Positions 23,598-34,696 of a stretch of DNA of 64,000 nucleotides are shown piece after piece; position 1 is the stretch's first letter; each line of letters begins with the position of its first letter. Position numbers and translations under genes: made by a program. Below the pieces are notes generated by a model, which had not been told where the DNA came from, did not search any database, and saw nothing but the letters and a program-made list of their open reading frames with translations. Origin of the DNA: Isoetes taiwanensis (lineage: Eukaryota > Streptophyta > Lycopodiopsida > Isoetales > Isoetaceae); assembly GCA_021234155.1 (NCBI GenBank), contig JAJEKV010000049.1, positions 5,203,001 to 5,267,000 of the forward strand, read 5' to 3'.

Positions 23598-23631
23598 TCT
23601 CCTTGTTGTTACCATTAATTATCTAAATAAA

Positions 23632-24289
23632 AGTACCACGGCCCACCTGACCTATGGTAGGAGGCAGGGTTTTTTATTACAATAACTTGTTGACTCAATT
23701 GACAATTAACTTGTCTATGCATGTTGCAATTGGCCCTGACATTGCAGGATGAGAACAAAGCATAGCAAACGGAGGACTAGCTGGCAGGAGAAACTAAAGG
23801 ATATTGGAATGCACAATAAATGCACATCCATGATACAAATATGGTAAGAAGCTGGCGAAATATGGAAACATATATTCTTGAAGGTTAGAGACACTCCCTA
23901 TTATGTATGTTAATGTACATCTACAGCCATGAAATACACCTTGCTTTTAACATCCATATGGCTAAATATGGTGACGTGTAAATTAGGACATTATAAAGTC
24001 ACATATAAACTAGGGTATAATGTTAAACTAACGTGAAACAAATTTTAGGTTTTAAAAAAAATGATATGACAGATTCAATCATGAAGACGATGGCCAGGGG
24101 TTAGGGCAGCTGTGGATAGGGACCTCACGGCCATTTGCTGGAAGAACATAAGAATTCCCTTGCTGGAACTGACGGTAATAGGTACTGAATCCTTGCTTAT
24201 AAGGCAACAGATATGCACGAAAATGGCAATACAGGTTTTGGGCAGCATAGCTTCTATGTGCAGATTGGTGTCCTAATCCCGGTTACAAA
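23632..24289 (+). other. Element 3' region without ORF
   Basis: No convincing frame between the RT 3' hairpin and the small basic ORF at 24290. Confidence 0.4.
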
Positions 24290-24598
24290 ATGGGAAGGAA
24301 GAAGGGTGATCTAAATGCTGCTACAAGAAAGAGGTTAGCAGAAGAAAAGCTGAAAGGAAATGGGGGAAAGAAGATATTTCAATATCACAATTCAGCTGTG
24401 ATTCCAACTGTTGATAAGGGAAGCACAGTGGGGAAGGATGTAGGAGTGGAAAAAGGGAAGCAGGCTGAGATTGGGGCTGATGGCAAGCCCACAAATATGG
24501 ATGATGGAGATTTCACCTACATCAACAAGATTGCAAGCAAAACCATGGAGAATGAGCCTGGACACTCTAGTATTCTTGGACGAAATTCTAAGGTTTGA
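24290..24598 (+). CDS. Small basic ORF upstream of right repeat
   Basis: A 102-codon frame starts in good context (AAAATGGGA). Its N terminus is very basic (MGRKKGDLNAATRKRLAEEK), suggesting nucleic-acid binding, and it ends NSKV at TGA. The final AAG is followed by GTTTGA, which could be a 5' splice site. It lies within the element body just before the second repeat, so in a tandem array it could be the first exon of a transcript entering the next copy. No family is recognised, and whether it is expressed is unknown. Confidence 0.4.
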   Translation: MGRKKGDLNAATRKRLAEEKLKGNGGKKIFQYHNSAVIPTVDKGSTVGKDVGVEKGKQAEIGADGKPTNMDDGDFTYINKIASKTMENEPGHSSILGRNSKV

Positions 24599-24873
24599 TA
24601 GATGTAGATGTTTTTTCTTGAAGGATCTACTCAATTTAGATTATGAAGCTTTAGATCAGACCTGATTTATGCCAAAAAGTGGTCTGAGTTTAGTAACCAT
24701 TACCTTATAGGCATTAAAATAGATTAATGTCATTTCTGCCTTGGATCTAAAATAGTTCAGATCTAGGAATTGTTATAAATTAGATTTATGGCACTTATAT
24801 GTATAACAGCAAGCATGAACTAGATATATTAGGGCTACTGAATTATTGACAGACTAATGTGGCCTGGTTCATA

Positions 24874-25487
24874 TTTGCTAAACTGACATCTTCTAATCTT
24901 TTGCTTTATGCTTGAATATTGATATAGTGAAGGGGGATAACCTCAAAGAAACCCATGACACCTGCTATCCCATACATGACAACCATTCTGATGCTTGTTT
25001 TTTGTTTGTGGATGCAGGTAACAGGTTTCTTTGCTCTATACTCAGTATTCGGTTCTATTTGGACTCGTATTTTGGGTTTAGAAACTGATTACAAGACTTC
25101 TACTATGGTATTTGTTAAAATATTTTATCTAGAACATGGAAAACATTCTGAAACATAAGCTTTGAATGTACTATTGTCTGAGATAAATCATCAGATCATT
25201 GAAATATATTGAGGTAATTTATCTTTAACATTTGTGATTTATGGATTTGCTGATATCAGGGATGGTTATCTGAATAATCTTGAAATTTCTGCTTGAACTA
25301 TAGACTTCAAAAGTGTATTCAATTTCTGCTGATATAAGTTCATTAGTCTTTAAGTTGCATAGAAATAAAATGTACCAAGTCTTGGCTTAATCATAATGGC
25401 CTGATTATGGTTAAGGCTGCCAATGGATCTGTTTATTACCTTTTAAAGGTCTTAAACAGATAGTAGTCTGTTCTGACGAATAGATTA

Positions 25488-25518
<31 letters not shown>
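24874..25518 (+). repeat. Right pseudo-LTR copy with T26 end
   Basis: Matches 17125-17751 with one substitution, then extends into a run of 26 T (25493-25518) where the left copy has eight. Flanking sequence GCATAATATGG follows. I could not find a target-site duplication with the left flank. Confidence 0.88.
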
Positions 25519-26001
25519 GCATAATATGGCTAGGCACATTTCCCAAGAAATCACATATGTATGAACGCCTAAATGGACGAATTTTTGGAATTTCTTTTCT
25601 TGCAAAAGGAATCTTTTTTTATGCTCGTCATGATGGTGGAATTTTTTTTGCAAAACAAGCCTTTTCATTTTTTGCTTTGAAAGGGGTATGAAAATGGTGA
25701 GGTGGCAAGTAGGCAAGATGAGTTGGCAATGTGAGGATGACATGGCAAGTAGGGGTAACGATGTGTCAAATGACTTGGCTAAGAATATGTTTTCTAGTCA
25801 AAACATGAGATGATGTGGAGATGATGTTTATGACATGTAGATGATGAAAGTATAATTATGGCACCGCTCAACTACCTTATTTAAGAATGGAGTTCCAATT
25901 TGTGGGGGAAATTCTAATTTCAAAACTAAAATTCAAATTCCTGTTCTTTGCCTACGTCATGTTCTTTGGCTCCCTGCCGCAAACTCCAATCCATTGTGGA
26001 T
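25519..26001. other. Spacer before transposase-like gene
   Basis: No coding motif. Several GATGA- and TGGCAAGT-containing direct repeats occur at 25690-25860. This may be the left untranslated part of the DNA-transposon unit that follows. Confidence 0.35.
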
Positions 26002-27163
26002 ATGGATGTCAACGAGGTAATCTGTCCACAAACTGGCATTTCAAACAGGAGAAAACGAAGAAGAACCAAGGAAGAAGAAATGTTGAAGAAAAGACGCCAA
26101 AGAAAAAGAAGAAGAGAGGAAAAATTGGAGCTTGCAGAATTGGCAGAAGGATCTGGTTCATCAAGAAGTGCAAGCAGTAAACGTCATATTGTCCTTAATT
26201 TGCTAACGTCTTTCCATAAACAGACCAAAAGAATTGAGGATAGCATGAAGAAAGAAATTTTACTTGAGTTTTTGAGGGATAAAACATTGGAAAAATTTAT
26301 AGATGAAGAATTAAAGGATTTGAAAGCCAAGAGCATCGTCATTAGGAGCCTTTGGGATCTATGAAGACTGTGAAACTCTCTACCAGATGACTGCCTAGCA
26401 GCCAAGAATAGCTGTCTTGCAATGTCTGTACCATGCCGTGCAGATTCTGAAATAAGTGACAAAATCAGCCAGAGAGATCTTGGAAAGGTATTAGGTGTTC
26501 ACCCAAGAAACCTGCAAATGGCAAAGAAAAAGAGGGAAGAGATCGATTACAATGGTGGAAAATGGGTTTCTTATAAGAGGGCTAAAAGATTCGATGCAAT
26601 TTCAGAGGAAACAGATAGAAAAGATTCAACATTGGATTGAGAACACCAGAGTGTCTCCTAGCATAAAGGATGTTAGAACTAGAAGATTGGAGAGAAATGT
26701 AAGAGAAGAACATGTTGTCCACTATCTGGAGAAATCACAGGTTAGTTTATAAATTCTGTTATACGTGTTTTCTTAGTTATGGTGCTTAGTGTGGTGGTGC
26801 ATGTGGTGGTTATTGTGTTATACAGTGATTGTGGTGTACTGTATGCAGCATGTGAATTGTGTGTAGTTGACTCTAAAATGCAGCTAAATAATATTTAATG
26901 TTGGGAATATTAGAACATGACATAATTGAGTTACAAGTACTGTATTCCTTTACTGGGTCTGTGTATACAGTCTAAAAATATTTGAGAATGACAGATAACT
27001 AACTGATCCTAAGTTTAATTGAATTGATAAAGACAAATTTTTGTCACATAAAAGTACATCTCTGTTGGAAAGTTTATGATATATTTAAAAAAAGAGCATA
27101 TGTTACAAAATTTGGCTTTTCATTAAAAGCTCTGTACCCGAGAACTAAATTTACATGCATTTC

Positions 27164-27652
27164 CTAAGCAACAGGAAATGCTGGTATGACTGGCTCCACT
27201 TCTGATGCATCTAAAATTACTGTTTTCTGCACTAAAGCGTTTAAGCTTTCTGCAGTCATCCCAGAATTGCATAGGATCAGGTTCGCCAGTGCTTCTTGCA
27301 TCCCCTCATCGTAATAACGCAACCCTGCCAATAATTCCCGCTATTGCCGACTCAGAGCCTCGAAGTGCCGAATAACCCATGCTATACCTGTCTTTGCAGC
27401 AGCATGTAACATACGGTCATGGACCTTGCCTGAAAGCTCTCTTCCCGTCAATCCGACCCCAAAAATAGCCATTGAAGGCCCAGTATCCAATCTGTTGAAT
27501 GGGTTTAGGGTGGCTTCGAATTGAGCAAAGAAGGTGGATTTAGGCATATCCACCTTCAAAGACTGATAACGAGCCTTGGTTAAAACAAACCGAAGGGCCT
27601 GCTCGCTCATTCTAGGTAGGCCGTAATTATATCTGAACCTCCTGTTAGCCAT
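27164..27652 (-). pseudogene. 162-codon ORF with one amber stop, family unknown
   Basis: ATG at 27652 (minus strand) opens a frame of 103 codons to a TAG at 27341-27343, then the same phase stays open for 58 more codons to a TAG at 27164. The protein is basic at the N terminus, helical in look, and contains FEATLNPFNRLDTGPS. It lies inside the intron of the opposite-strand transposase-like gene, so it is a separate insertion. I do not recognise it with confidence. The length (about 160 residues) and helical pattern recall capsid-type proteins of rod-shaped plant RNA viruses, which can be endogenised, but that is a weak suggestion. Confidence 0.4.
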
Positions 27653-27846
27653 TGCCGGAATAAACTTGGAAGCTTGAGCGCCAAAAATCTAGTGCAGGGA
27701 CATGATTTAGTGGGTAGATCCTTTAATATTATCAGGAAAGGAATGTAATTATTATCAGGGTGTACGAATTTCAGAAATGTTATGAGAGCAGGCTAGGCAG
27801 ATTTTTTATGGCAGACGAAATAGGATCAAAGTAATATGATGTGATC

Positions 27847-28640
27847 TGATGTGTGATGTGGTGTGGTGTGGTGTGGTGTGTGGTGCATTATAATTATGGT
27901 GTCACGTGGGCGTGTGCGTGTTAAATGTATGATATGTGTGGATTCAATTTTATTTATTCTTCCCCCTCACCCCACCACACTCCACCACATTCGTCACCAC
28001 CACTACATTTCACCACACAATCTCTCACCACCACATTTCACCACATTTGTCACCACCACCACACCATATAACACCCCACCATCTATCTTACCACTAAATT
28101 TCATCCACCATAGACTACCACCACATCTTTGCCACCACCACATTTATCACCACATTTCAAACACACCATCTCCCACCACCACATGCACCACATTCTCCAT
28201 TACCACCACATTTGAAGCCCACCATCTCCCACCACAACAGTCCACCATGTCCCACACCACACCCCACCATCTCCCACCACTGCACTCTACCATCTCCCAC
28301 CACCACACTCCACTATGTCCCACACCACACCCCTCCACCACACTCCACCACCACCACACTCTTCCACCACCACCACACACACCCCACCACTACCACACCC
28401 CACCACTACCACCATCACCGCACACCACCACCACACTCCGCCACCACCACCCTACACAATGTCCCGTGGACCACTCCTTGCTACCACCACACATTTGATG
28501 TATGGTATGCGGTGGATGGTGTGGTGTGTGGTGGGGTGTGATGTCGTGTGTGGTAACGTACACAACACTAATGTGCTCGGTCTGGTGAATATGATGAGTG
28601 TGGGGCATGGTATGGTGCATGGTTTGGTGTGGTATACACA
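27847..28640. repeat. Degenerate CCACCA / GTGGTGT microsatellite
   Basis: GTGGTGT-rich tracts at 27847-27890 and 28500-28640 flank a long, strand-asymmetric CCACCA/CACCAC tract (about 27963-28490). The outer tracts are complementary to the central one, so single strands could fold. Long frames across it (His/Pro/Thr-rich) are repeat artefacts, not genes. Confidence 0.9.
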
Positions 28641-30940
28641 TCCTAACAGTTTAGTGTTCATTTCATGCAGATGCTATTGTTCAAGAGGTTCAAGGACCAA
28701 CATTCACAAAGTAAGATTCGTCTTCGGCTTTTGAGAAGCTAAAATCTTGGTTTGTTGTGAAATTGAAGGACTTCAATAGTTGTTGTTGCATTTGGCATGT
28801 GAGGATGCAAATGCTAGTGGATGGACTCAATGGGATGAGAACCAAACATCCAAAGAATTGCACTTGCACCTGTGATGTATGTAGATCACATGAACTTGAT
28901 CAATGCAGGGCACACCAGCATAAAATTACAAGTACAGGAAGCCTATGGAGATCTATATTGTGTCCAAAGAGTGAATTAGATGAGTTTCACAAGAAGGCGT
29001 GCATCCTTGGAGATTGTGAGCTGTGTGGAATCAAGAAGCTTCAGACCTATCCCTGGAAGAAAGTGGCAGTAACAGAAAAGTGAAATGGGAGTACATTGAC
29101 TATAAAAAAGACAACGTCTTGAGTTCTGGTAGGAGATTGACTCCTTAGTACAATGAGACAGAACCCAAGGAGCTTCTAGATAAACTGAAAGAGCGTCTAA
29201 AAATTTTTCCACTGCATAATTTCAGGTACCAATGGCAGGCAAAATAATTTAAGGAGCTTCTGGAGAATCTCCCAGTAGATGCATGTCTTTCGGTAGTGGA
29301 TTTTGCAGAGAACTATACATTCAAGGAACAAGAGGAGGTGCAGTCGATGCGCTGGGTCAATAACCAGATTACCATTTTGGTTCAAATAACATATCAGTAC
29401 GACTCAGTGGCAGATGAGATTATCAAGGAAACACATTAATATGTATCAGATGATAGGGAACGCGATACTTTGTTCATGCAACACTGCTTCATGAAGCACC
29501 ACAAATATCTGGAGCAGAAAGGAAGGGTGCCAAAGAGACGTTATATGTTTTCAGATGGTGCAGTATCTCAATTCAAGGCTTCTAGACCATTTTACTTTGT
29601 GGCTAGGTATACAAACGACACTGAAGTCTATATGATGTAGAATTTCTTTGGTTCTAACTACGGGAAAGGTGAACATGATGGCAAGGATGCTGAGTTGGAG
29701 ATGGTTAAGACAACTGCAATTAAAATACAGCAGCATAAAATTGGGTAATGCTCATGAAGTGGTAGAAGTTGCTGAAGGGATGTTTACTTGCGGAACATCC
29801 GAGTGGATGAACACATCTGAAACTAGCAAGAGAAAAAATATAAAAAGGTTCTTTTGGGAAGTCCAAGTGGAGGATATAGATAGAAAGAAAGCATGGGGTG
29901 TAGAAAGGATTTTGGACACTAGGCAGATCCATTGTGTACATGCTTCAATCCCGAATCTCCATTGCAGTTGCACAGGAGGGAACTTTCCTGCTTCTGCAGC
30001 TATTGCTTGGATGGCATGTGGGACAGTTGTGTGAACAAGCACTATGTTGATGATTGGAAACTTCAAGTTATTGTACCATCCTCCAATGTGCATGCTGACA
30101 TTGAGGACCGTAAATCTAGCAGGTCCTTGTTCTCCTCCAATCCCACGATGTTAGCAAAGGCACTTAGAGTTGGCGATAATTTTGCTGTCGTTGCTCCGAA
30201 AGGGAATGATGAGGGTGCTGAATTTTGGATTCTGATGTGCACAAAACCAAAATGGATATTGGAGAAAGACTTCCAATTCAATGGAACATGGTACCTCGCC
30301 GGTGATAGTGTCATAGAAGGTAATTACAAGAAGGGCGCAAGATCAACCGTCAACTATGATCTTTGGAGTAAAGATGCCTTAGGCATAGTATTCACAACAC
30401 AGATCTGTGCAATCAGACTTCACATGCCACCAACGAAATGTCAAAGCAGGACTATATATAGGCTGGATCCTTTAGACGAGGAGAAAATTTTACAGAATTT
30501 ACCCGAAGATCTTTCTGATGAGGATGAAATGTAAAACCATTCTGTAATTTTCAGAACTCATCTGAAGTTTTGTGCTTCAGCTGTAATAATGAGTTTGTCT
30601 TGATTTCTTTTGAAGATTTGAATTCTTTTGAACACTTGATGCCTTATTTTGTGACAAAGAACATATAATTGAATATGAATTTTCATTCAAATGAATCGAG
30701 GTTACAGTAATAATTATGTACATAAGAAAGACATACAGTGATTTTAAAGTACGAGGTGACTCATGCACCTACATATTTCCCAATACATATGTTCCTCTCA
30801 GTTCCAGCCTTTGTTGCTTCTAATATTAAAATTTCAAGCATGAACACTAACATCAACTAGATCCTGGTCTGAAATGTGCACAACCTGCAGTTAACCACAC
30901 TTTGTCAATAACAGAGTTTGGTTTGTTTGCTGCATTTGAG

Positions 30941-32321
30941 TTAACTTACTAGATCAGGCAACAATATATTCACTCCTTTCAAGTACCCCTTCACAAATTT
31001 GTGCATAAACGAACACACGGCAGGGCCACATGAATGACATCGAAGAGGCGTTCTGAAAATTTTCACAACATCTGAGGTTGTGAAGCTGAAATTATTGTGT
31101 CCAAGCAATTCTAGGAACCTGCATTCAAAGTTTGTTGTCATTGTGTGACAATAGCAAAATGCAATGAGCAAGCACTAACCTCTCAATATGTCTGCTTCTG
31201 CCATGCAAGCCCATGCTATCAAAATGATATATCCCTGGTTTATATCTCTGTGCGAGACACGCGCGACTTACGATCAGAAAACAGGTCCAATGATGTCCAT
31301 CACAAGCAAGCACAAACATGTACTGGAACTTATCCAGATCACATGTTTCCTTATTGTTTTGTAACTATTTATGTGCTTGGACAATGTCGAGTGAAAACGA
31401 GGGAGGGATGGCTCATTTCTTGGAGCATCAAGTAGTATTCTATGTATCTGCAAATATATGCATATGATGGCACAATCCTGATGAACATAAATCAGATGAA
31501 AGTATCACCTTGAGAAGAGGAGGATCAATTGATCATTGAACCACTGCGTATCAGCTTCCAAAATGTTGATGTCAGTGGAGCTAAACACGACAGTTTCAGT
31601 TCCACTCAGCACCACTTCCAAATGTGTATGTGGCTTTAGATAGACAGGGACTGCCAATGCTCTATCATCTGTAGTTCTAAATACACACGAGAACATTTGA
31701 TCACAATCCATTCAAATATTTTAAATTGAAAAAGTACAACACATATCATAGAAATTTTTTTACTTATATTGACTTTCAAACAGTTATACAACATTCATTT
31801 ATGAAAATACTTGTCGAGTATTTTCTTGCAGTTGCGCGACTCTTCAGAATCCCACATGTTCCACATTTGATTTTCCTTCACATAAGCAGGCACACTTTCT
31901 GTAGCCAGAAATCCTTTCAGCCATGGTTTGAGTTGCTCCAAAAGGAAATTGGAATCCAACCTGTCGGGAGCAAAACTATTTGGACATATCATGGTGTTCG
32001 ACTGGTTGACAGAACCCTTATATCTGCTATCATCTATCAACAATGTGTTTTTCACTTGGTATTTCCAGTATTTCTGGTACACTTTGGACAGATCCTTAAG
32101 GAAAATTGGCTTATTAACCACTTTTAATTTTGTGTTGGTGCAGTCATCCTAACATATGCCTTAATTTTTCAGTTTGAACAAACATTTGGGGGAAAATACC
32201 TATAGCCAGATTTATTTGGAACTTTGTCACCCCAAAGCTTCTTTAGATCTTTATGGGGAACAATCTCTTGTTTGAGGAGAGATTTCATCGTGTAACTAGT
32301 GGCATTCAATTCTGACTCCAT
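30941..32321 (-). pseudogene. Ulp1-like cysteine protease gene, intron-containing
   Basis: On the minus strand an ATG at 32321 starts MESELNATSY with a possible donor at 32200 (TATAG/GTATTT). Later exon-like blocks follow. At 31795-32121 is a lysine/tryptophan-rich block. At 31505-31711 is INILEADTQWFNDQLILLFS, matching the W-L-N-D substrate-binding motif of Ulp1 (C48) proteases, ending at an AAG/GTGATA donor. At about 31170-31319 is GHHWTCF with the catalytic His and, further on, YHFDSMG with the Asp. At about 30945-31060 is CHSCGPAVCSFM with the catalytic Cys in a D/S-C-G context. Ulp1 proteases remove SUMO. Such domains are often carried by plant DNA transposons. The gene is convergent with the transposase-like gene (gap about 400 bp). 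Not all exon joints can be fixed, so I mark it as probably degraded. Confidence 0.6.
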
Positions 32322-33998
32322 TAGGGTTCAATCGGCAAGAAGCGGCAAAAAAACAGAAGAAGAGGTGATTATTTCCTAATTCGAAATGAGGGACAATGAC
32401 GTGGCATAAAATTCAAAATAACCGACGCTCATTAATTCGCACTCCCACAATCTCCGCTTCGGTATACAACACCCGATTCTACCACAAAGAAGGTGCAAAA
32501 ATGTGGCATCAAAATGCGCGTTTTTGATACACCACATCGTGCTTTTACCCATCCAAAATGAATATAAGTTCAACACCAAGCTTATGCCCAGCCAGCTTAC
32601 ATTCCAAGCCCTATAGCGGGTGGTGAGATGCAAATCTTAAAACCCCACCTGAGAATTCTTCATGTGTAGACCGCTGGCCCCCTTGCAATTGCTTGTGCCT
32701 CAAAGGATCGGCTTCTAGCTCCAAGAACCAAACTGCAGAAGACTATACATAGTGCAATCAATTCTGACTCAACTTCACTCTTTCTGCCATATCTCCGTCA
32801 TACTGACGAATTTCGACCTGATCCAACTCAATTCAGAATGTAATTCAAAAAATTTTCTATCAAAAGACAAATCAAGTAAAGAGGATCTCTGGTCGCCGAG
32901 ATATGATCCTCCAAACTTTGACCACCAAAACTGCCCAAAAATTGCTCCTTCTGCCTTCATGCTCTGCAACAATCATTTTTTCAAAGAGACAAAACCCTAA
33001 ACTCATGCAGTATACATGTTATGCATGTGTACATACATAAGTACATATACTGGCCGATCAACTGCCCAGGTCTGTTAGTGAATGTAAATAGTGTCGAATT
33101 TATATGGATTGTGGTCTTCCAATTGTGGCCCATAATGAATGACTATTAATGTTCTATATACTCTTAAAGGAGTTATATCAATTTTAGGAATGAACATATA
33201 TGAAAGAAATTCCACTAAGTTATTTTAACATCGATTTAAGATAGCGAAAGTCAAAAATCTGATTTATATTGATACCATGTTTTGAGCTTAATATTTTTTG
33301 TTATAGTTTGATAACTAAGTTTCTAGCTAAGAAAATAAATAAATGCCGTAACTACATAGATTTTAACTTATGCACAAATTATCTGATCTATTGTAAGCTT
33401 CATGCATCACTGAGCATGTGTATGTTATTCTTATCCGCCCATGCCTCCTTAAGTAATTAGGTACTTCCTCTGTAGCACCATTCTCAATGCTTAGAGGAGC
33501 TCCCTACTTGATTTGAACTCCCGGTCCAAAGATCAACTTGATTGCTGCATGATTACCTATTGTAAAAAGTCCTGGAAAATCGAGATAACTTTATATAACC
33601 TGCAATGCCTGAAATTCAGGTGCTTCCTGTCCTTAGAAACTTGTTGCAATCAAGGTTATCTTGACCTTCCAATTCTCAAAACAACAAGCTTAGCCATCAT
33701 TTTCATTGTTGAAGCTAAATGCACAACAATATAAATAGCAAACTAGTATAAGGACAAGCATGCTTCATAATTATTGATTTTGCATCACTTTAGGTAAAGT
33801 TAGAATATAAGACATTCTCATAAAAGCTCTCATAAGATCAATGACAAAATATTGCACTATGATTTAAAGGTCTCTTATCAATAAGCTTAAAGAAGTTCTG
33901 CAAAACTAGCAATTTAGACAAGAGTGAGATGTAAATTCTATACTGGTGTACGAAAACCATATCTGTGAAAAGTGCATGGTATCCTTCGTGTTTATGAA
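32322..33998. other. No gene recognised
   Basis: AT-rich DNA with short frames only. The first part (32322-32650) may be the promoter and end of the DNA-transposon unit; I could not identify terminal inverted repeats. Confidence 0.4.
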
Positions 33999-34003
33999 AT
34001 TCA
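33999..34003. repeat. Target-site duplication ATTCA (left)
   Basis: ATTCA immediately left of the 3' LTR is repeated at 39022-39026 immediately right of the 5' LTR. A 5-bp duplication is the normal copia footprint and proves both element ends. Confidence 0.92.
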
Positions 34004-34499
34004 TGTTAGAACTTAGAGAAATTTATCAAGACAATTTCACTTACAAGATCCGCATTCCTTTACTAGCACAATAATCATTATAGTTTCAATAGTCACTCAA
34101 TTAATACGAACCATTGGAATTCAATACCACTGTATATCGATCAAAACCCCTTAAGCATTAGTTTACTTCTTCTTTCATTGTGTATTGCCGGATCGATCTC
34201 GTCGATCAACCCTAGCAGATTTACTCACCTTAATACGAACAGATCCGTCGGTTGTAGTGCCGACATGGCTGAGTCCGGCGGTTAAGCCATAACCGAGATT
34301 TCAAATAGGACTTGGCTCCACTTTATTCGTCCAGCATATTTCACCCTAACTTAGAAATATTTAGGGTATTAATACAATGCTTGTCTTAACCATTAGGGAA
34401 CCATTGAATCATAACGAACCATTGAAGGATCAACCAATTGAGGTAATAACCGAACTAATATCACAGTCATTATCTCACAATGATCTGACACTTTTAACA
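34004..34499 (-). repeat. Copia 3' LTR
   Basis: Begins TGTTAGAACTT and ends AACA in plus-strand sense. Same length as the 5' LTR, with about five substitutions between them. Confidence 0.95.
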
Positions 34500-34510
34500 T
34501 TCCCTCTTCA
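34500..34510 (-). promoter_or_regulatory. Copia polypurine tract
   Basis: On the minus strand GAAGAGGGAA lies one or two bases before the 3' LTR, the usual place of plus-strand priming. Confidence 0.75.
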
Positions 34511-34696
34511 GATCATTTCTGCTGTAACCAGACATGATTTAACCAATTTACTGAAACATAATCTTCTTTCCTGCAAGTGGTTCTTCTGATTAAATGTCTC
34601 AGAATCTTGAACATAAATTTCCTCTTTAACCATATTCACTGTTCATGTTCTGTGCATGTGAATATCATATAGACATGTGTTTCAACTTCATGATAT

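Larger units (their letters stand above)
17125..25518 (+). mobile_element. Penelope-like retroelement with pseudo-LTR repeats
   Basis: Two 627-bp direct repeats (17125-17751 and 24874-25500) enclose a body with a 530-codon ORF of unknown family and a 690-codon reverse transcriptase. The RT has Penelope-type motifs rather than Ty1, Ty3 or LINE motifs. I find no tRNA primer site, polypurine tract or TG...CA repeat ends, so this is not an LTR element. The left repeat ends in T8 and runs straight into the body; the right repeat ends in T26 and then flanking DNA. This fits a 5'-truncated copy followed head-to-tail by a full copy, the way Penelope-like elements acquire pseudo-LTRs. No GIY-YIG endonuclease is visible. 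Candidate introns are present, as reported for endonuclease-deficient Penelope-like elements. The two repeats differ at one base by eye, so the insertion is young. Confidence 0.72.
26002..30534 (+). pseudogene. Decayed Cys-rich transposase-like gene with intron
   Basis: Pieces in family order can be read. A very basic N terminus (from ATG 26002) is followed by a helix-turn-helix-like block (RDLGKVLGVHPRNLQMA, about 26470), then WIENTRVSPSIKDVRTRR and EEHVVHYLEKSQ ending at a GT donor near 26742. After an intron the frame resumes near 28671 (FEKLKSWFVVKLKD, CCCIWHV, then CTCTCDVC and CELCGIKKLQTYPW). Next come VDFAENYTFKEQEEVQS (about 29300), FSDGAVSQFK (about 29553), and a C-terminal block ending near 30534. 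I know this pattern from unnamed transposon-borne proteins in plants and invertebrates. D-F-A-E-N and S-D-G look like DDE-type acidic positions. Stops at about 26362, 29147, 29248 and 29637 and several frameshifts make it dead. Confidence 0.55.

Noticed and set aside
17206-25158. Repeats as LTRs of an LTR retrotransposon
   Set aside because: I find no primer-binding site, polypurine tract or TG...CA ends, and the RT is of Penelope type.
27863-28734. Long His/Pro/Thr-rich frames on both strands
   Set aside because: They are translations of the CCACCA microsatellite; all frames stay open because of the repeat.
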